Positions 1 to 6,657 of a stretch of 12,170 bases of DNA are shown in pieces. The stretch comes from Chloroflexota bacterium (GTDB lineage: Bacteria > Chloroflexota > Dehalococcoidia > JACQUE01): contig JACQUE010000010.1 of the NCBI GenBank assembly GCA_016210425.1, positions 1 to 12,170 of the forward strand, written 5' to 3'. The stretch's first letter is position 1. Every line of letters begins with the position of its first letter. The notes under the pieces were generated by a model. That model ran no database searches and was not told the DNA's origin. It was given only the letters and a program-made list of their open reading frames with translations. The position numbers and the translations under genes are program-made.

Positions 1-478
1 CAGCCACGGTGCGCTTCATCCCCAGGATCGCACCTTCGATGGGCTCACGGCGCACGCCGGCCTTAGTTATCGGCAAGGCCAGGTCGTCGCCATAGAAGAG
101 GGTCGGCTCGCTGGTGAGCTCGGCGGAGGCGTCCTGGCCGTATCGGAACGAGGCGGCGCCTATGTTGAGCAGAAAGCAGTTGGCCGGATGGTGGCGCTCC
201 GGCTCAATGTGGGAACCATCGCTGGCGACAACGGTGAAATTCGGGGGTGGGTCGGAAGGGGCGTAGGACCCCTTGATGTCTCCCACCAGGCCTGCGATCC
301 CTTGCCACGCGAAGCCGACGCCGGCGGACTCAATGCGCCTTGCCAGAGTGGACGGGTCGGCGGCGGTGAGGGCCGCTTCGGCCTTCTCCAGGCTCTCTCC
401 CCAGGCCGGCGCATCCGTGCGTGCCTGGCTGGCGCGAGCCCCGATCTGGCCGATTATCTTCGAAAGGTCCAGCGTCAC
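1..478 (-). CDS. nurA: NurA-domain DNA nuclease, N-terminal part (cut by window edge)
   Basis: NurA is a manganese-dependent 5'-3' nuclease that, in archaea, works with the HerA translocase to resect DNA ends. The visible 159 codons read open to the window edge. The diagnostic stretch is around residues 84-107: ASDGSHIEPERHHPAN then CFLLNIG, matching the NurA core, where the Asp of the SDGS motif (D87) is a metal ligand. The first ~80 residues are helical and Ala/Glu-rich, as in bacterial NurA proteins. The start is GTG, 3 bases after the stop of the HD-GYP gene; an AGG lies upstream within that gene's end, so translation is probably coupled. The C-terminal half, including later catalytic acids, is outside the window, so activity cannot be judged. 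No HerA gene is in view. Family call is from recognised motif, not a search. Confidence 0.82.
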   Translation of the reverse strand, partial: MTLDLSKIIGQIGARASQARTDAPAWGESLEKAEAALTAADPSTLARRIESAGVGFAWQGIAGLVGDIKGSYAPSDPPPNFTVVASDGSHIEPERHHPANCFLLNIGAASFRYGQDASAELTSEPTLFYGDDLALPITKAGVRREPIEGAILGMKRTVA

Positions 479-481
479 GGT

Positions 482-2479
482 CTACCTGGGGCCTGCTGGG
501 GCCGGCTGTTGCAGGGTGCCTATCGTGCCTCGCCCTTCGTCGCCGAGTCTCTCCAGCGAAACGATCTCCGCCAGCAGCCCGAGGAAGGTCTCCACAATCT
601 CCGGGTCCCACTGCGTCCCTGCGCCGTTCTGTAGCATGTCGACCGCCTCGTCGTGGCTGAAGGCGCGGCGGTAGGGCCTGGTGGTGGTGAGGGCATCATA
701 GGCGTCGGCGACGGCCAGGATGCGGGCTCCCAGCGGTATCGTCTCGCCGGCCAGGTTATCCGGGTAGCCCTCCCCGTCGAAGCGCTCGTGATGTCCCCGA
801 ACTATCGGCAGCGCCCCCTCCAGGAAGCCCAGCAGCCGGATCAGTTCCTCGCCTTTTTCGCTATGTCTCGTAACCTCCGTCCACTCGGGCGGGGTCAAAC
901 GGGCCTGCTTCAGCAGTATCGTATCGGATATGGCGATCTTGCCCAAGTCGTGCAGTTGGGCGGCGCTACTTATTATCTCCACCTCTGGCTCGTCGAGCCC
1001 GAGACGCCGGGCCAGGCTTCGGGCATACTCGCGCACCCTGTCGCTGTGCCCGCGGGTATAGGGGTCCCTGGCCTCGACCGCCGCCAGCAGCGACTGCATT
1101 ATACCCTGGCGGGCGTCCAGGAGGCGCGCCGTCTCCTGAGTCAGGGCCGCCGCCAGTATCTGGGCCTCGGCCCTCTGTTGCTGCTCCCGCTGATAGAGGG
1201 TGATGTTGTCCACGACTATGCCGACGTGGCCGGCCACAGCTTCCAGCAGCCTGATTTCATCAGGTGTGATTGAACGATGCAGGTGGCTGGCAACGCCGAG
1301 AATGCCGATCACTCCCTCCGTGCCCCGTATGGGAGTGATGACAGCGGTATGAAGATCATCTTCACGCGCCGCCGCAAGCGCCAGCCGCGGATCTGTAGAT
1401 ACGTCGTCCGTCACCATCGTTTGGGCGCTGCGAAGAGCATATCCGGCCAGGCTCTCGTCTACTGGCAGTCTCCGCAAGCCTTCCGCCAGCTTCTTGGAGA
1501 AGCCTCGATGGGCGACCAGCTTCATGCTCTCGCTCTCAGCGTCAACAAGTAGGATAGCCGCGCCGTCCATGCTCATCACTTGGAGCAGGGTGTCTATGGT
1601 CTCTTCCAGCGCCTGGCGCAGGTCCAGGGACTCACTGGCGGCGGTGAGAACCGCGTTCAGAGCGGATAGTTCCTTGGTCCTGAGGGCCACCTTCTCCTCC
1701 AGATCCAAGTTCCACTGTGCCAGTTGAAGCGTCTGGTCATAGACGCGCTGGGCCATCTCATTGAAGGCTCGCACTACTACGCCAACCTCGTCATCCTGCT
1801 CATTAGCCTCAGCTCGGGCGGTATAGTCTCCCCCGGAGATCTTTTGGGCCGCTTTCCCCAGGCCGGCAAGTGGATTCAGGATTATCCTCTGGAAGCCCAG
1901 GATGGTCATTCCGCCTACAAGTATGATGCCAATCCCTCCCAATAGCACCATTATCAGTGTCTGCTGGGCCTGTTCCTTGCTCCAGGACACGGTGCTTAGA
2001 CCAACCTCAATCGCCCCTAACGCTTCATTATCCGAGCTGTGGCAGCCGTAGCACTCCGGGCGGTTGAAGACCGGGAACACAACATCGAAATGGGGTGGGC
2101 TGCCGAAAGTGCTCTCCGTTTTTGCAGAGGCCTTGCCCGAACGTAGTGTTTCCTGGATCCGGGGGTCATCCCTCTTAAGGCCGATCTCAGACGCGTCGCC
2201 AGAGGCGAAAACGGTCCCGTCTTTGGTGTAGATTAATACCTCACTTACCAATGGTTGATGGGCCAAACTTGTGACGGTATCCTGAATCTCTTTTGGCTCG
2301 CCCGTCAGCATAAAGTGATCCAGGGTCTGCACTATCGACGTGGCCATAGCTGTTGCCGTGTCTTCGAACTGCTTGGCATCGCTCTTTCGCTGAAAGTAGA
2401 GTACAGAGCCTCCTATCAGGAGACCAATGACGAGCATGATGCCCAGTGTCAGCAGCGGCACCCTGTATTTCAGTTTCAT
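482..2479 (-). CDS. Membrane sensor c-di-GMP phosphodiesterase: heme-c (CXXCH) sensor - HAMP - GAF - HD-GYP
   Basis: A 665-residue transmembrane signalling protein. Order: TM1 (~7-28); extracytoplasmic sensor (~30-172); TM2 (~174-196); HAMP (~197-250); short coiled coil (~250-280); GAF (~285-430); HD-GYP (~455-640). The HD-GYP domain keeps the metal and substrate signature: H478, the HD pair H510-D511, HHERFDGEGYP at 563-573 and DAYDALTTTRPYR at 592-604, so it should hydrolyse c-di-GMP. The sensor domain contains PECYGCHSSD, with C143, C146 and H147 forming a c-type heme attachment motif, in a context (FPVFNRPEC...GAIEVGLS) typical of heme-c sensors joined to HAMP proteins. I infer redox, gas or electron-acceptor sensing outside the membrane, which requires cytochrome c maturation. 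The ATG overlaps the selB stop (ATGA), and nurA follows after 3 bases, indicating one transcript. The ligand is unknown. Confidence 0.9.
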   Translation of the reverse strand: MKLKYRVPLLTLGIMLVIGLLIGGSVLYFQRKSDAKQFEDTATAMATSIVQTLDHFMLTGEPKEIQDTVTSLAHQPLVSEVLIYTKDGTVFASGDASEIGLKRDDPRIQETLRSGKASAKTESTFGSPPHFDVVFPVFNRPECYGCHSSDNEALGAIEVGLSTVSWSKEQAQQTLIMVLLGGIGIILVGGMTILGFQRIILNPLAGLGKAAQKISGGDYTARAEANEQDDEVGVVVRAFNEMAQRVYDQTLQLAQWNLDLEEKVALRTKELSALNAVLTAASESLDLRQALEETIDTLLQVMSMDGAAILLVDAESESMKLVAHRGFSKKLAEGLRRLPVDESLAGYALRSAQTMVTDDVSTDPRLALAAAREDDLHTAVITPIRGTEGVIGILGVASHLHRSITPDEIRLLEAVAGHVGIVVDNITLYQREQQQRAEAQILAAALTQETARLLDARQGIMQSLLAAVEARDPYTRGHSDRVREYARSLARRLGLDEPEVEIISSAAQLHDLGKIAISDTILLKQARLTPPEWTEVTRHSEKGEELIRLLGFLEGALPIVRGHHERFDGEGYPDNLAGETIPLGARILAVADAYDALTTTRPYRRAFSHDEAVDMLQNGAGTQWDPEIVETFLGLLAEIVSLERLGDEGRGTIGTLQQPAPAGPR

Positions 2480-4338
2480 CTCAGTACCCGCTCGTCTCCC
2501 ACGCGCCGAGTGACCCTCTTCTCATCCAGGTGTTCCATCAGGGCCAGGGCGTACTTGCGGCTCGTGCCGAGGAGGTCTCGTACTTCCGCTATCGTTATCT
2601 TGCCGTGTTCCCGCATATACTCTCGCACCCGGCTTACCATTTCTTCGTATGCCTGGGCGCTGAAGACCACGCCCTCGTCCACTTTGACGACCCGTCCCTG
2701 CTCCAGCAGGAGGCCTAGAACGGCTGGCTCCGGCAGAGCATCGCTGGGTGGTGCAAAGGGGGATGCTTCCAGTGCCCGGATGAAGCGTTCCACCGACTCT
2801 TGCTGTGCCGCCGTCATCTCCACACTATGCGATGGCAGCCGCACCGATGTCCCGTCCTGCACAAGCGCGCCATCGGCGGCCATTCCCGTGATTATCATGT
2901 TTAACGCTCTCGCAGGCAAGCGCAGGCGGCTCCTGAACTCTTCCCTGTCCATACCTGAGCGAAGGGGGAACTGGCGGTGAAACCCGGCAAGAGCCTCCTT
3001 CGCCAGCCCCAACAGCCGCAGCCATCCGCCGCGTGAGTAGAGCAGGCTCTGGGGGCCAACCTTGGCCGACCCCAGGACGATAAGTTGCCCTTCGGCGGCC
3101 AGATCTCCGACGGCGGCTATGGTCTCCTCCTGGGAGATGGCCGACCGCTTCGCCACCTCGGCGATATCGCAGGGTTCCGCAGCGGCTATCTGCTGCAGCA
3201 CGGTCTCCCTTGGCCCGCCGTGCGCCAGCATCGCCAGACCCTGCAGAGTGCCGCGGTCCAGACGCCTGTGGCGTCTCGCTCCCGACACCACGATCTGACC
3301 GCCGCCCAGGGTCTCATTGGGGGAACGGATGATGAAATAGTCGCCCTTGACGGCAGCCACAGGCTGTCGGAGGCGGACCTGGGCCCAGGCCTCCTGGCCG
3401 GGAAGGATATCGTCTCCTTCAAGGAGCCTCACCTTGCCCTCGGTCTCGCTGGCTCCAGTGTGAAATGTGACGGCGGTGTTGTGGCGCAGAGGCCTCTCTA
3501 AAGCGGGGAGCACGCGCAATCTCACATCGAAGGCATCGCTGGGCGAGAGCCAGCCGGGGCTTGCCACGACCTGGCCGCGTCCAAGGTCGGAGGTGGCTAC
3601 GCCGGACAGGTTAGCCGCAACCCGGCTGCCCGGCTCCACCTCGGACACCCTCTGGCTGTGGGTTTGTAGGCCCCGGATGCGGGTGCGAAGGCCTCCCGGT
3701 AGCACCTCCACCTCTTGCCCCACGCTCAAACTGCCATCGATCAGTGTGCCTGTCACGACGGTGCCGAAGCCGGAGATGGTGAAGACCCTGTCGATGGGCA
3801 GGCGCGGGCGCCCGATGTCCCGCTTGGGCTCCATGCTCTCAAGCTGGCTGTCCAGTGAGGCCAGCAAGCCGGGCAACCCTTCCCCTGTGACGGCGGAGAC
3901 GGCAACCAGGGGCGCCTCCTCCAGCACTGTGCCTCGCAGCGTGTCCTGTAGGTCGGCTTTCACCAGCTCAAGCCACTCCGCGTCTACGAGGTCCCGCTTG
4001 GACAGCGCTACGACCCCGCTCCTAATCTGGAGCAGGTCTATTATGGCCAGGTGCACCCGCGTCTGGGGCATGACGCCCTCGTCGGCGGCTACCACCAGCA
4101 AGGCCAGGTCGATGCCACCAACTCCCGCCAGCATATTCTTAATGAACCGCTCGTGTCCGGGCACGTCCACGATGCTGACCTCGCGACCGCTGGGCAGCCG
4201 CAGCCAAGCGAAGCCCAGGTCGATGGTCATGCCCCGCTCCTTCTCCTCGCGGAGCCTGTCTGGGTCGATGCCCGTGAGCGCCTGAACCAAGGCCGACTTG
4301 CCGTGGTCAACGTGGCCGGCCGTGCCGATTACGTACAT
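2476..4338 (-). CDS. selB: Selenocysteine-specific translation elongation factor SelB
   Basis: SelB is the GTPase that delivers Sec-tRNA to UGA codons marked by a SECIS element in the mRNA. All parts are present in 620 residues, the usual length: G1 GHVDHGKS (8-15), switch I GMTIDLGFAW (36-45), G3 DVPGHE (58-63), G4 in the variant form SKRD (113-116) and G5 SAVTGEGL (148-155). EF-Tu-like beta-barrel domains follow (~177-355, with RVFTISGFGTVVTGTL), then a C-terminal set of winged helices (~365-620) that bind SECIS RNA; the last one ends ITIAEVRDLLGTSRKYALAL, typical of SelB. The ATG follows AAAGGG by a few bases. The stop TGA overlaps the next gene's ATG. The gene implies a selenoprotein system, but selA, selD, tRNA-Sec and any selenoprotein are not in this window. 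Confidence 0.95.
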   Translation of the reverse strand: MYVIGTAGHVDHGKSALVQALTGIDPDRLREEKERGMTIDLGFAWLRLPSGREVSIVDVPGHERFIKNMLAGVGGIDLALLVVAADEGVMPQTRVHLAIIDLLQIRSGVVALSKRDLVDAEWLELVKADLQDTLRGTVLEEAPLVAVSAVTGEGLPGLLASLDSQLESMEPKRDIGRPRLPIDRVFTISGFGTVVTGTLIDGSLSVGQEVEVLPGGLRTRIRGLQTHSQRVSEVEPGSRVAANLSGVATSDLGRGQVVASPGWLSPSDAFDVRLRVLPALERPLRHNTAVTFHTGASETEGKVRLLEGDDILPGQEAWAQVRLRQPVAAVKGDYFIIRSPNETLGGGQIVVSGARRHRRLDRGTLQGLAMLAHGGPRETVLQQIAAAEPCDIAEVAKRSAISQEETIAAVGDLAAEGQLIVLGSAKVGPQSLLYSRGGWLRLLGLAKEALAGFHRQFPLRSGMDREEFRSRLRLPARALNMIITGMAADGALVQDGTSVRLPSHSVEMTAAQQESVERFIRALEASPFAPPSDALPEPAVLGLLLEQGRVVKVDEGVVFSAQAYEEMVSRVREYMREHGKITIAEVRDLLGTSRKYALALMEHLDEKRVTRRVGDERVLR

Positions 4339-4380
4339 GGCGGCCCTTTGTCATAAGTATCGTCAACGACAAGGCATAAC

Positions 4381-4409
4381 TTTACAACCGCTACATATTA
4401 GCATACGAT
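4381..4409 (+). promoter_or_regulatory. Upstream promoter candidate for acpS-nnr
   Basis: TTTACA (4381-4386, 5/6 to the -35 consensus), a 17-base spacer, then TACGAT (4404-4409, 4/6 to the -10). It would give a leader of about 150 bases ahead of acpS. It sits in the divergent selB/acpS intergenic region. Sigma-70-like match by eye only; the nearer site at 4496-4524 has the better -10. Confidence 0.3.
4395..4403 (-). promoter_or_regulatory. Possible extended -10 promoter for selB
   Basis: On the minus strand this reads TGCTAATAT, an extended -10 (TGn plus TAATAT, 4/6 to consensus). There is no good -35 at 17 bases (ATCCGA). Transcription would start near 4388, leaving a leader of about 50 bases before the selB ATG. 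It lies inside the spacer of a plus-strand promoter candidate, so the two could compete. Weak, pattern-only call. Confidence 0.25.
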
Positions 4410-4451
4410 GTCATGGTTCGGATGGCCAATGGTACCGAAATCGAGTGGCTA

Positions 4452-4466
4452 TCTAAATGTCTAAAT
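4452..4466 (+). repeat. Tandem TCTAAAT direct repeat in the divergent intergenic region
   Basis: TCTAAAT occurs twice (4452-4458 and 4460-4466), one base apart, giving an 8-base period. It lies about 30 bases upstream of the -35 of the better acpS promoter candidate, where an activator or a regulator could bind. It may also be chance in AT-richer intergenic DNA. Confidence 0.3.
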
Positions 4467-4495
4467 TCCCCTGAGCGGCTAGGAAATACTGCCCG

Positions 4496-4524
4496 TTGTC
4501 TTGCTTGAAAAGAGCGACTATACT
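4496..4524 (+). promoter_or_regulatory. Likely main promoter of acpS-nnr
   Basis: TTGTCT (4496-4501, 4/6 to -35), an exact 17-base spacer, then TATACT (4519-4524, 5/6 to -10). Predicted start of transcription is near 4531, leaving a leader of about 36 bases before the acpS ATG at 4567. This also argues against the longer TTG-start reading frame from 4501, whose start codon would lie upstream of the transcript's 5' end. Confidence 0.45.
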
Positions 4525-4566
4525 GGGCCAGGCCTCCCTATCCGAACTATTCCTATTGCGAGGCAT

Positions 4567-4932
4567 ATGCTGACCACCGGCATTGATATAATGGAGATCG
4601 AACGAATCGAGGCGGCCCTGGCTAGGTGGGGAGATCGGTTCCTTTGGCGAGTCTACAGCCCAAAGGAGATCGCCTTCTGCCGGGGTCGGGTGCCCGAGCT
4701 GGCGGTGAGGTTTGCCGGTAAGGAGGCCGTCATGAAGGCCCTGGGGACGGGCGCACGGGGCGTGGGCTGGCGGGAGATCGAGATCCTGCCGATGCGGGGC
4801 GGCAAGCCGCTGGTCCACCTCCACGGGAGGGCCAGGAGCCGCGCCGACGCCCTCGGTTTGGGAGAGCTGGCGATAAGCCTCTCCCACTCTCGTATCTATG
4901 CCGTAGCCTCAGTGGTGGGAGGAAGGCAGTGA
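4567..4932 (+). CDS. acpS: Holo-[acyl-carrier-protein] synthase AcpS
   Basis: AcpS moves the 4'-phosphopantetheine arm of CoA onto a serine of acyl carrier protein, switching on fatty acid synthesis in the cytoplasm. At 121 residues it has the normal AcpS length. Motifs: TGIDIMEIERI near the N-terminus with D7 as Mg2+ ligand; YSPKEIAFC at 30-38; RFAGKEAVMKALGTG at 48-62 with E53 the second metal ligand and K52 of the active site; and SLSHS at 104-108 near the C-terminus. I chose ATG 4567, preceded by GAGG, because it places the GIDI motif at the family's usual position; the frame is open back to a TTG at 4501, but those 22 residues do not resemble AcpS. The stop overlaps the nnr start (GTGA), so the two are translationally coupled. 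Confidence 0.93.
   Translation: MLTTGIDIMEIERIEAALARWGDRFLWRVYSPKEIAFCRGRVPELAVRFAGKEAVMKALGTGARGVGWREIEILPMRGGKPLVHLHGRARSRADALGLGELAISLSHSRIYAVASVVGGRQ
4917..4926 (+). promoter_or_regulatory. Strong ribosome binding site fixing the GTG start of nnr
   Basis: GGGAGGAAGG lies inside the last codons of acpS, two bases before the GTG at 4929. It supports GTG as the nnr start and coupled translation across the GTGA overlap. Confidence 0.65.
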
Positions 4933-6491
4933 AGGTTGTGACGGTCGCGCAGATGCGTGAGATAGAGGAGGCCGCGGCGCCTCTTGGTCTGCCCGTGGAT
5001 GTTCTCATGGAAAACGCAGGCCTGGCCTTCGCGCGCGAAGTGGAGGGGCATGCGCGAGGGGTAGCAGGCAGGAGTATCCTGGTCCTGGCCGGCCCGGGGA
5101 ACAACGGAGGCGATGGCCTGGTGGCAGCGCGGCACCTGCACGACTGGGGTGCGCGCGTTAACGTATACGTCCTGCGCGAGCGGGAAGAAGACGATCCCAA
5201 CTATCGTGCCGTCCGGGAGCGTGCCGTTCCCGTGACCACCGCCCGGGCCGATGCCGATCTCCAGCGCCTGGAGGAGCTCCTTGCCGCCAGCGACATCGTC
5301 ATCGATGCTCTGCTGGGTACAGGGGTTTCCCGGCCTCTTCAGGGTGTCCTGCGGGAGGTGCTGCTAAAGGTCAGGCAGGCCCACAAGTCGCGGCCGGGCC
5401 TTACCCTGTTTGCCCTTGACCTGCCCAGTGGCCTCGATGCCGATAGCGGCGCTGTCGACGTTGCCTGTCCGCCCGCCGACATCACGGTCACCCTCGGCTA
5501 CCCCAAGGTCGGCCTTTTTAGTGCCGCCGGGGCGGATGTTGTCGGAAAGATTATTGTCACTGATATCGGTCTGCCGCCCGAGTTGGCGGAAGGCGTGGAT
5601 ACCGATCTCATGACATCGGACTGGGTGGCGGGCGTGCTGCCGGCTCGGCCCTTACAGTCCAATAAGGGCACCTTCGGCAAGGTGCTTGTGGTGGCGGGCT
5701 CCACCAACTACACCGGTGCTGCCCATCTTGCCTGCCTGGGCGCTGCCCGTTCCGGGGCCGGGCTTGTCACCCTGGCCATCGCCCGCAGCCTTCACCCCAT
5801 CATGGCCGCCCGGTTATCCGAGTCCACGTTTCTGCCTCTGCCCGAGGCGGAGCCTGGCATCATCGGCGCGGAGGCCGCTCAGAGCCTGCGCGAGCCCCTG
5901 GAGGGGTACGATGCCCTGCTGGTGGGCTGTGGGATGGGGCAAAGCTCGGCGGCAAAGGAGTTTCTGCGGGCCTTGCTCTTTGCACCTGCACCAGGATCAG
6001 CCGTGCATCAGGTCCTTGACGCCGATGCGCTTAACAACCTGGCCCAGATGAAGCGCTGGTGGATGCGGCTGGGAGAGCTGGTTGTGCTGACGCCCCACCC
6101 GGGCGAGATGGGACGCCTTCTGGAAATAAGCGCCGGCGAGGTGCAAGCGGACCGGCTGGGACATGCTCGACGGGCCGCTGGTTTGTGGAGAAAGTTGGTT
6201 GTCCTCAAGGGGGCGCACACAATCATCGCTACAGCGGATGGCAAGGTGCTGATCAGCCCCTGGGCCAACCCGTCTCTCGCTACCGCCGGCACTGGAGATG
6301 TTCTCGCCGGCGCCATCGCTGGTTTCCTGGCGCAAGGGCTGTCGCCACATCTGGCGGCGGCCTGCGGCGTGTATATCCATGGCCTCGCCGGCGAGATGAT
6401 GCGTCAGCAGATGGGGGATGCAGGCAGCATTGCCGGCGATCTCCTGCCGCTCCTGCCGCTGGCTATGAAAGAGCTCCGCTCCTCCTTGTAA
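4929..6491 (+). CDS. nnr: Bifunctional NAD(P)HX epimerase / ADP-dependent NAD(P)HX dehydratase
   Basis: This fusion repairs hydrated, inactive NADHX and NADPHX. The N-terminal YjeF epimerase domain (~1-225) interconverts the R and S forms: it shows GPGNNGGDG (55-63), VIDALLGTG with D126 (124-132) and ALDLPSGLDADSG (162-174). The C-terminal ribokinase-like dehydratase domain (~235-515) restores NAD(P)H using ADP: it shows NKGTFGKVLVVAGS (245-258), LTPHPGEM (387-394), LKGAH (426-430) and the catalytic NPSLATAGTGDVLAG (447-461, D457 the likely base). Its 520 residues are the usual length of the bacterial fusion. All key motifs look intact. It overlaps acpS by four bases; an acpS-nnr pair is a familiar bacterial arrangement, probably housekeeping. 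The frame ends in TAA and no clear terminator follows. Confidence 0.95.
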   Translation: MKVVTVAQMREIEEAAAPLGLPVDVLMENAGLAFAREVEGHARGVAGRSILVLAGPGNNGGDGLVAARHLHDWGARVNVYVLREREEDDPNYRAVRERAVPVTTARADADLQRLEELLAASDIVIDALLGTGVSRPLQGVLREVLLKVRQAHKSRPGLTLFALDLPSGLDADSGAVDVACPPADITVTLGYPKVGLFSAAGADVVGKIIVTDIGLPPELAEGVDTDLMTSDWVAGVLPARPLQSNKGTFGKVLVVAGSTNYTGAAHLACLGAARSGAGLVTLAIARSLHPIMAARLSESTFLPLPEAEPGIIGAEAAQSLREPLEGYDALLVGCGMGQSSAAKEFLRALLFAPAPGSAVHQVLDADALNNLAQMKRWWMRLGELVVLTPHPGEMGRLLEISAGEVQADRLGHARRAAGLWRKLVVLKGAHTIIATADGKVLISPWANPSLATAGTGDVLAGAIAGFLAQGLSPHLAAACGVYIHGLAGEMMRQQMGDAGSIAGDLLPLLPLAMKELRSSL

Positions 6492-6515
6492 CCTAGGTGA
6501 ACCCTGCTGCGCCAC

Positions 6516-6544
6516 TTCTTATAGCGATAGCTATGGTGTATACT
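6516..6544 (+). promoter_or_regulatory. Promoter candidate for the radical SAM-fabF-recJ unit
   Basis: TATACT (6539-6544, 5/6 to -10) with TTCTTA (6516-6521, only 3/6 to -35) 17 bases upstream. Transcription would start near 6551 and give a leader of about 107 bases. The weak -35 hints at an activator or low basal expression. Between the two boxes lies a small hairpin-like repeat, ATAGC-GATA-GCTAT (6521-6534). Confidence 0.4.
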
Positions 6545-6555
6545 GATTAAAATCA
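6544..6555. promoter_or_regulatory. Short perfect inverted repeat at the predicted transcription start
   Basis: TGATT-AA-AATCA is a perfect 5-base inverted repeat around a 2-base centre. It abuts the -10 box and covers the predicted start site, the right place for a repressor operator. It is short and AT-rich, so it could be chance. Confidence 0.25.
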
Positions 6556-6562
6556 TCGCCCT

Positions 6563-6632
6563 GCTCCTCCAGCCGTAACTTACATATCATTCAGGTGTTT
6601 CATTATGCAAAGGCTTCCGGCTGGAGATGAGC
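6563..6632 (+). promoter_or_regulatory. Long-loop hairpin in the 5' leader of the radical SAM gene
   Basis: CTCCAGCCG (6567-6575) pairs perfectly with CGGCTGGAG (6618-6626). After a 2-base bulge the stem extends with GCTC (6563-6566) against GAGC (6629-6632), for 13 pairs in total. The loop is 42 bases. The structure ends 16 bases before the GGAGGT ribosome site (6649-6654) of the downstream gene. No run of T follows, so it is not a terminator. It could be a leader regulatory RNA or a protein site; it does not show the conserved core of a cobalamin riboswitch. Confidence 0.4.
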
Positions 6633-6657
6633 ATAAAGCCCTTGGAATGGAGGTCTC

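Noticed and set aside
653..1273. 206-codon plus-strand open frame
   Set aside because: It lies entirely antisense to the HD-GYP gene, whose GAF and HD-GYP motifs are unambiguous; the translation has no recognisable domain.
2466..2478. TGA at the end of selB as a possible selenocysteine readthrough
   Set aside because: The frame reads TGA AAC TGA, so a second stop follows after one codon; SelB is already full length.
3467..4285. 272-codon plus-strand open frame, Ser/Arg/Pro-rich
   Set aside because: Antisense to the GTPase and barrel domains of selB; composition is typical of the shadow of a GC-rich gene.
4410..4440. GGTTCG sequence resembling the T-arm of a tRNA, possibly tRNA-Sec next to selB
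   Set aside because: No complementary T-stem, acceptor stem or anticodon arm can be drawn around it.
4501..4566. 22-residue N-terminal extension of AcpS from a TTG codon
   Set aside because: The extension would start upstream of the predicted transcript start (~4531) and has no AcpS similarity; ATG 4567 gives a normal-length protein.
4453..4887. 144-codon minus-strand open frame across the acpS promoter region
   Set aside because: It overlaps acpS in antisense and the promoter candidates; no motif or ribosome site supports it.
6521..6555. Small inverted repeats after nnr as a transcription terminator
   Set aside because: Stems are only 5 bases, AT-rich and lack a following T run; they fit promoter or operator features better.
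6492..6657. Cobalamin riboswitch upstream of the B12 radical SAM gene
   Set aside because: The leader is about 107 bases, shorter than the class, and the conserved B12-box core is not apparent; only a simple hairpin is seen.
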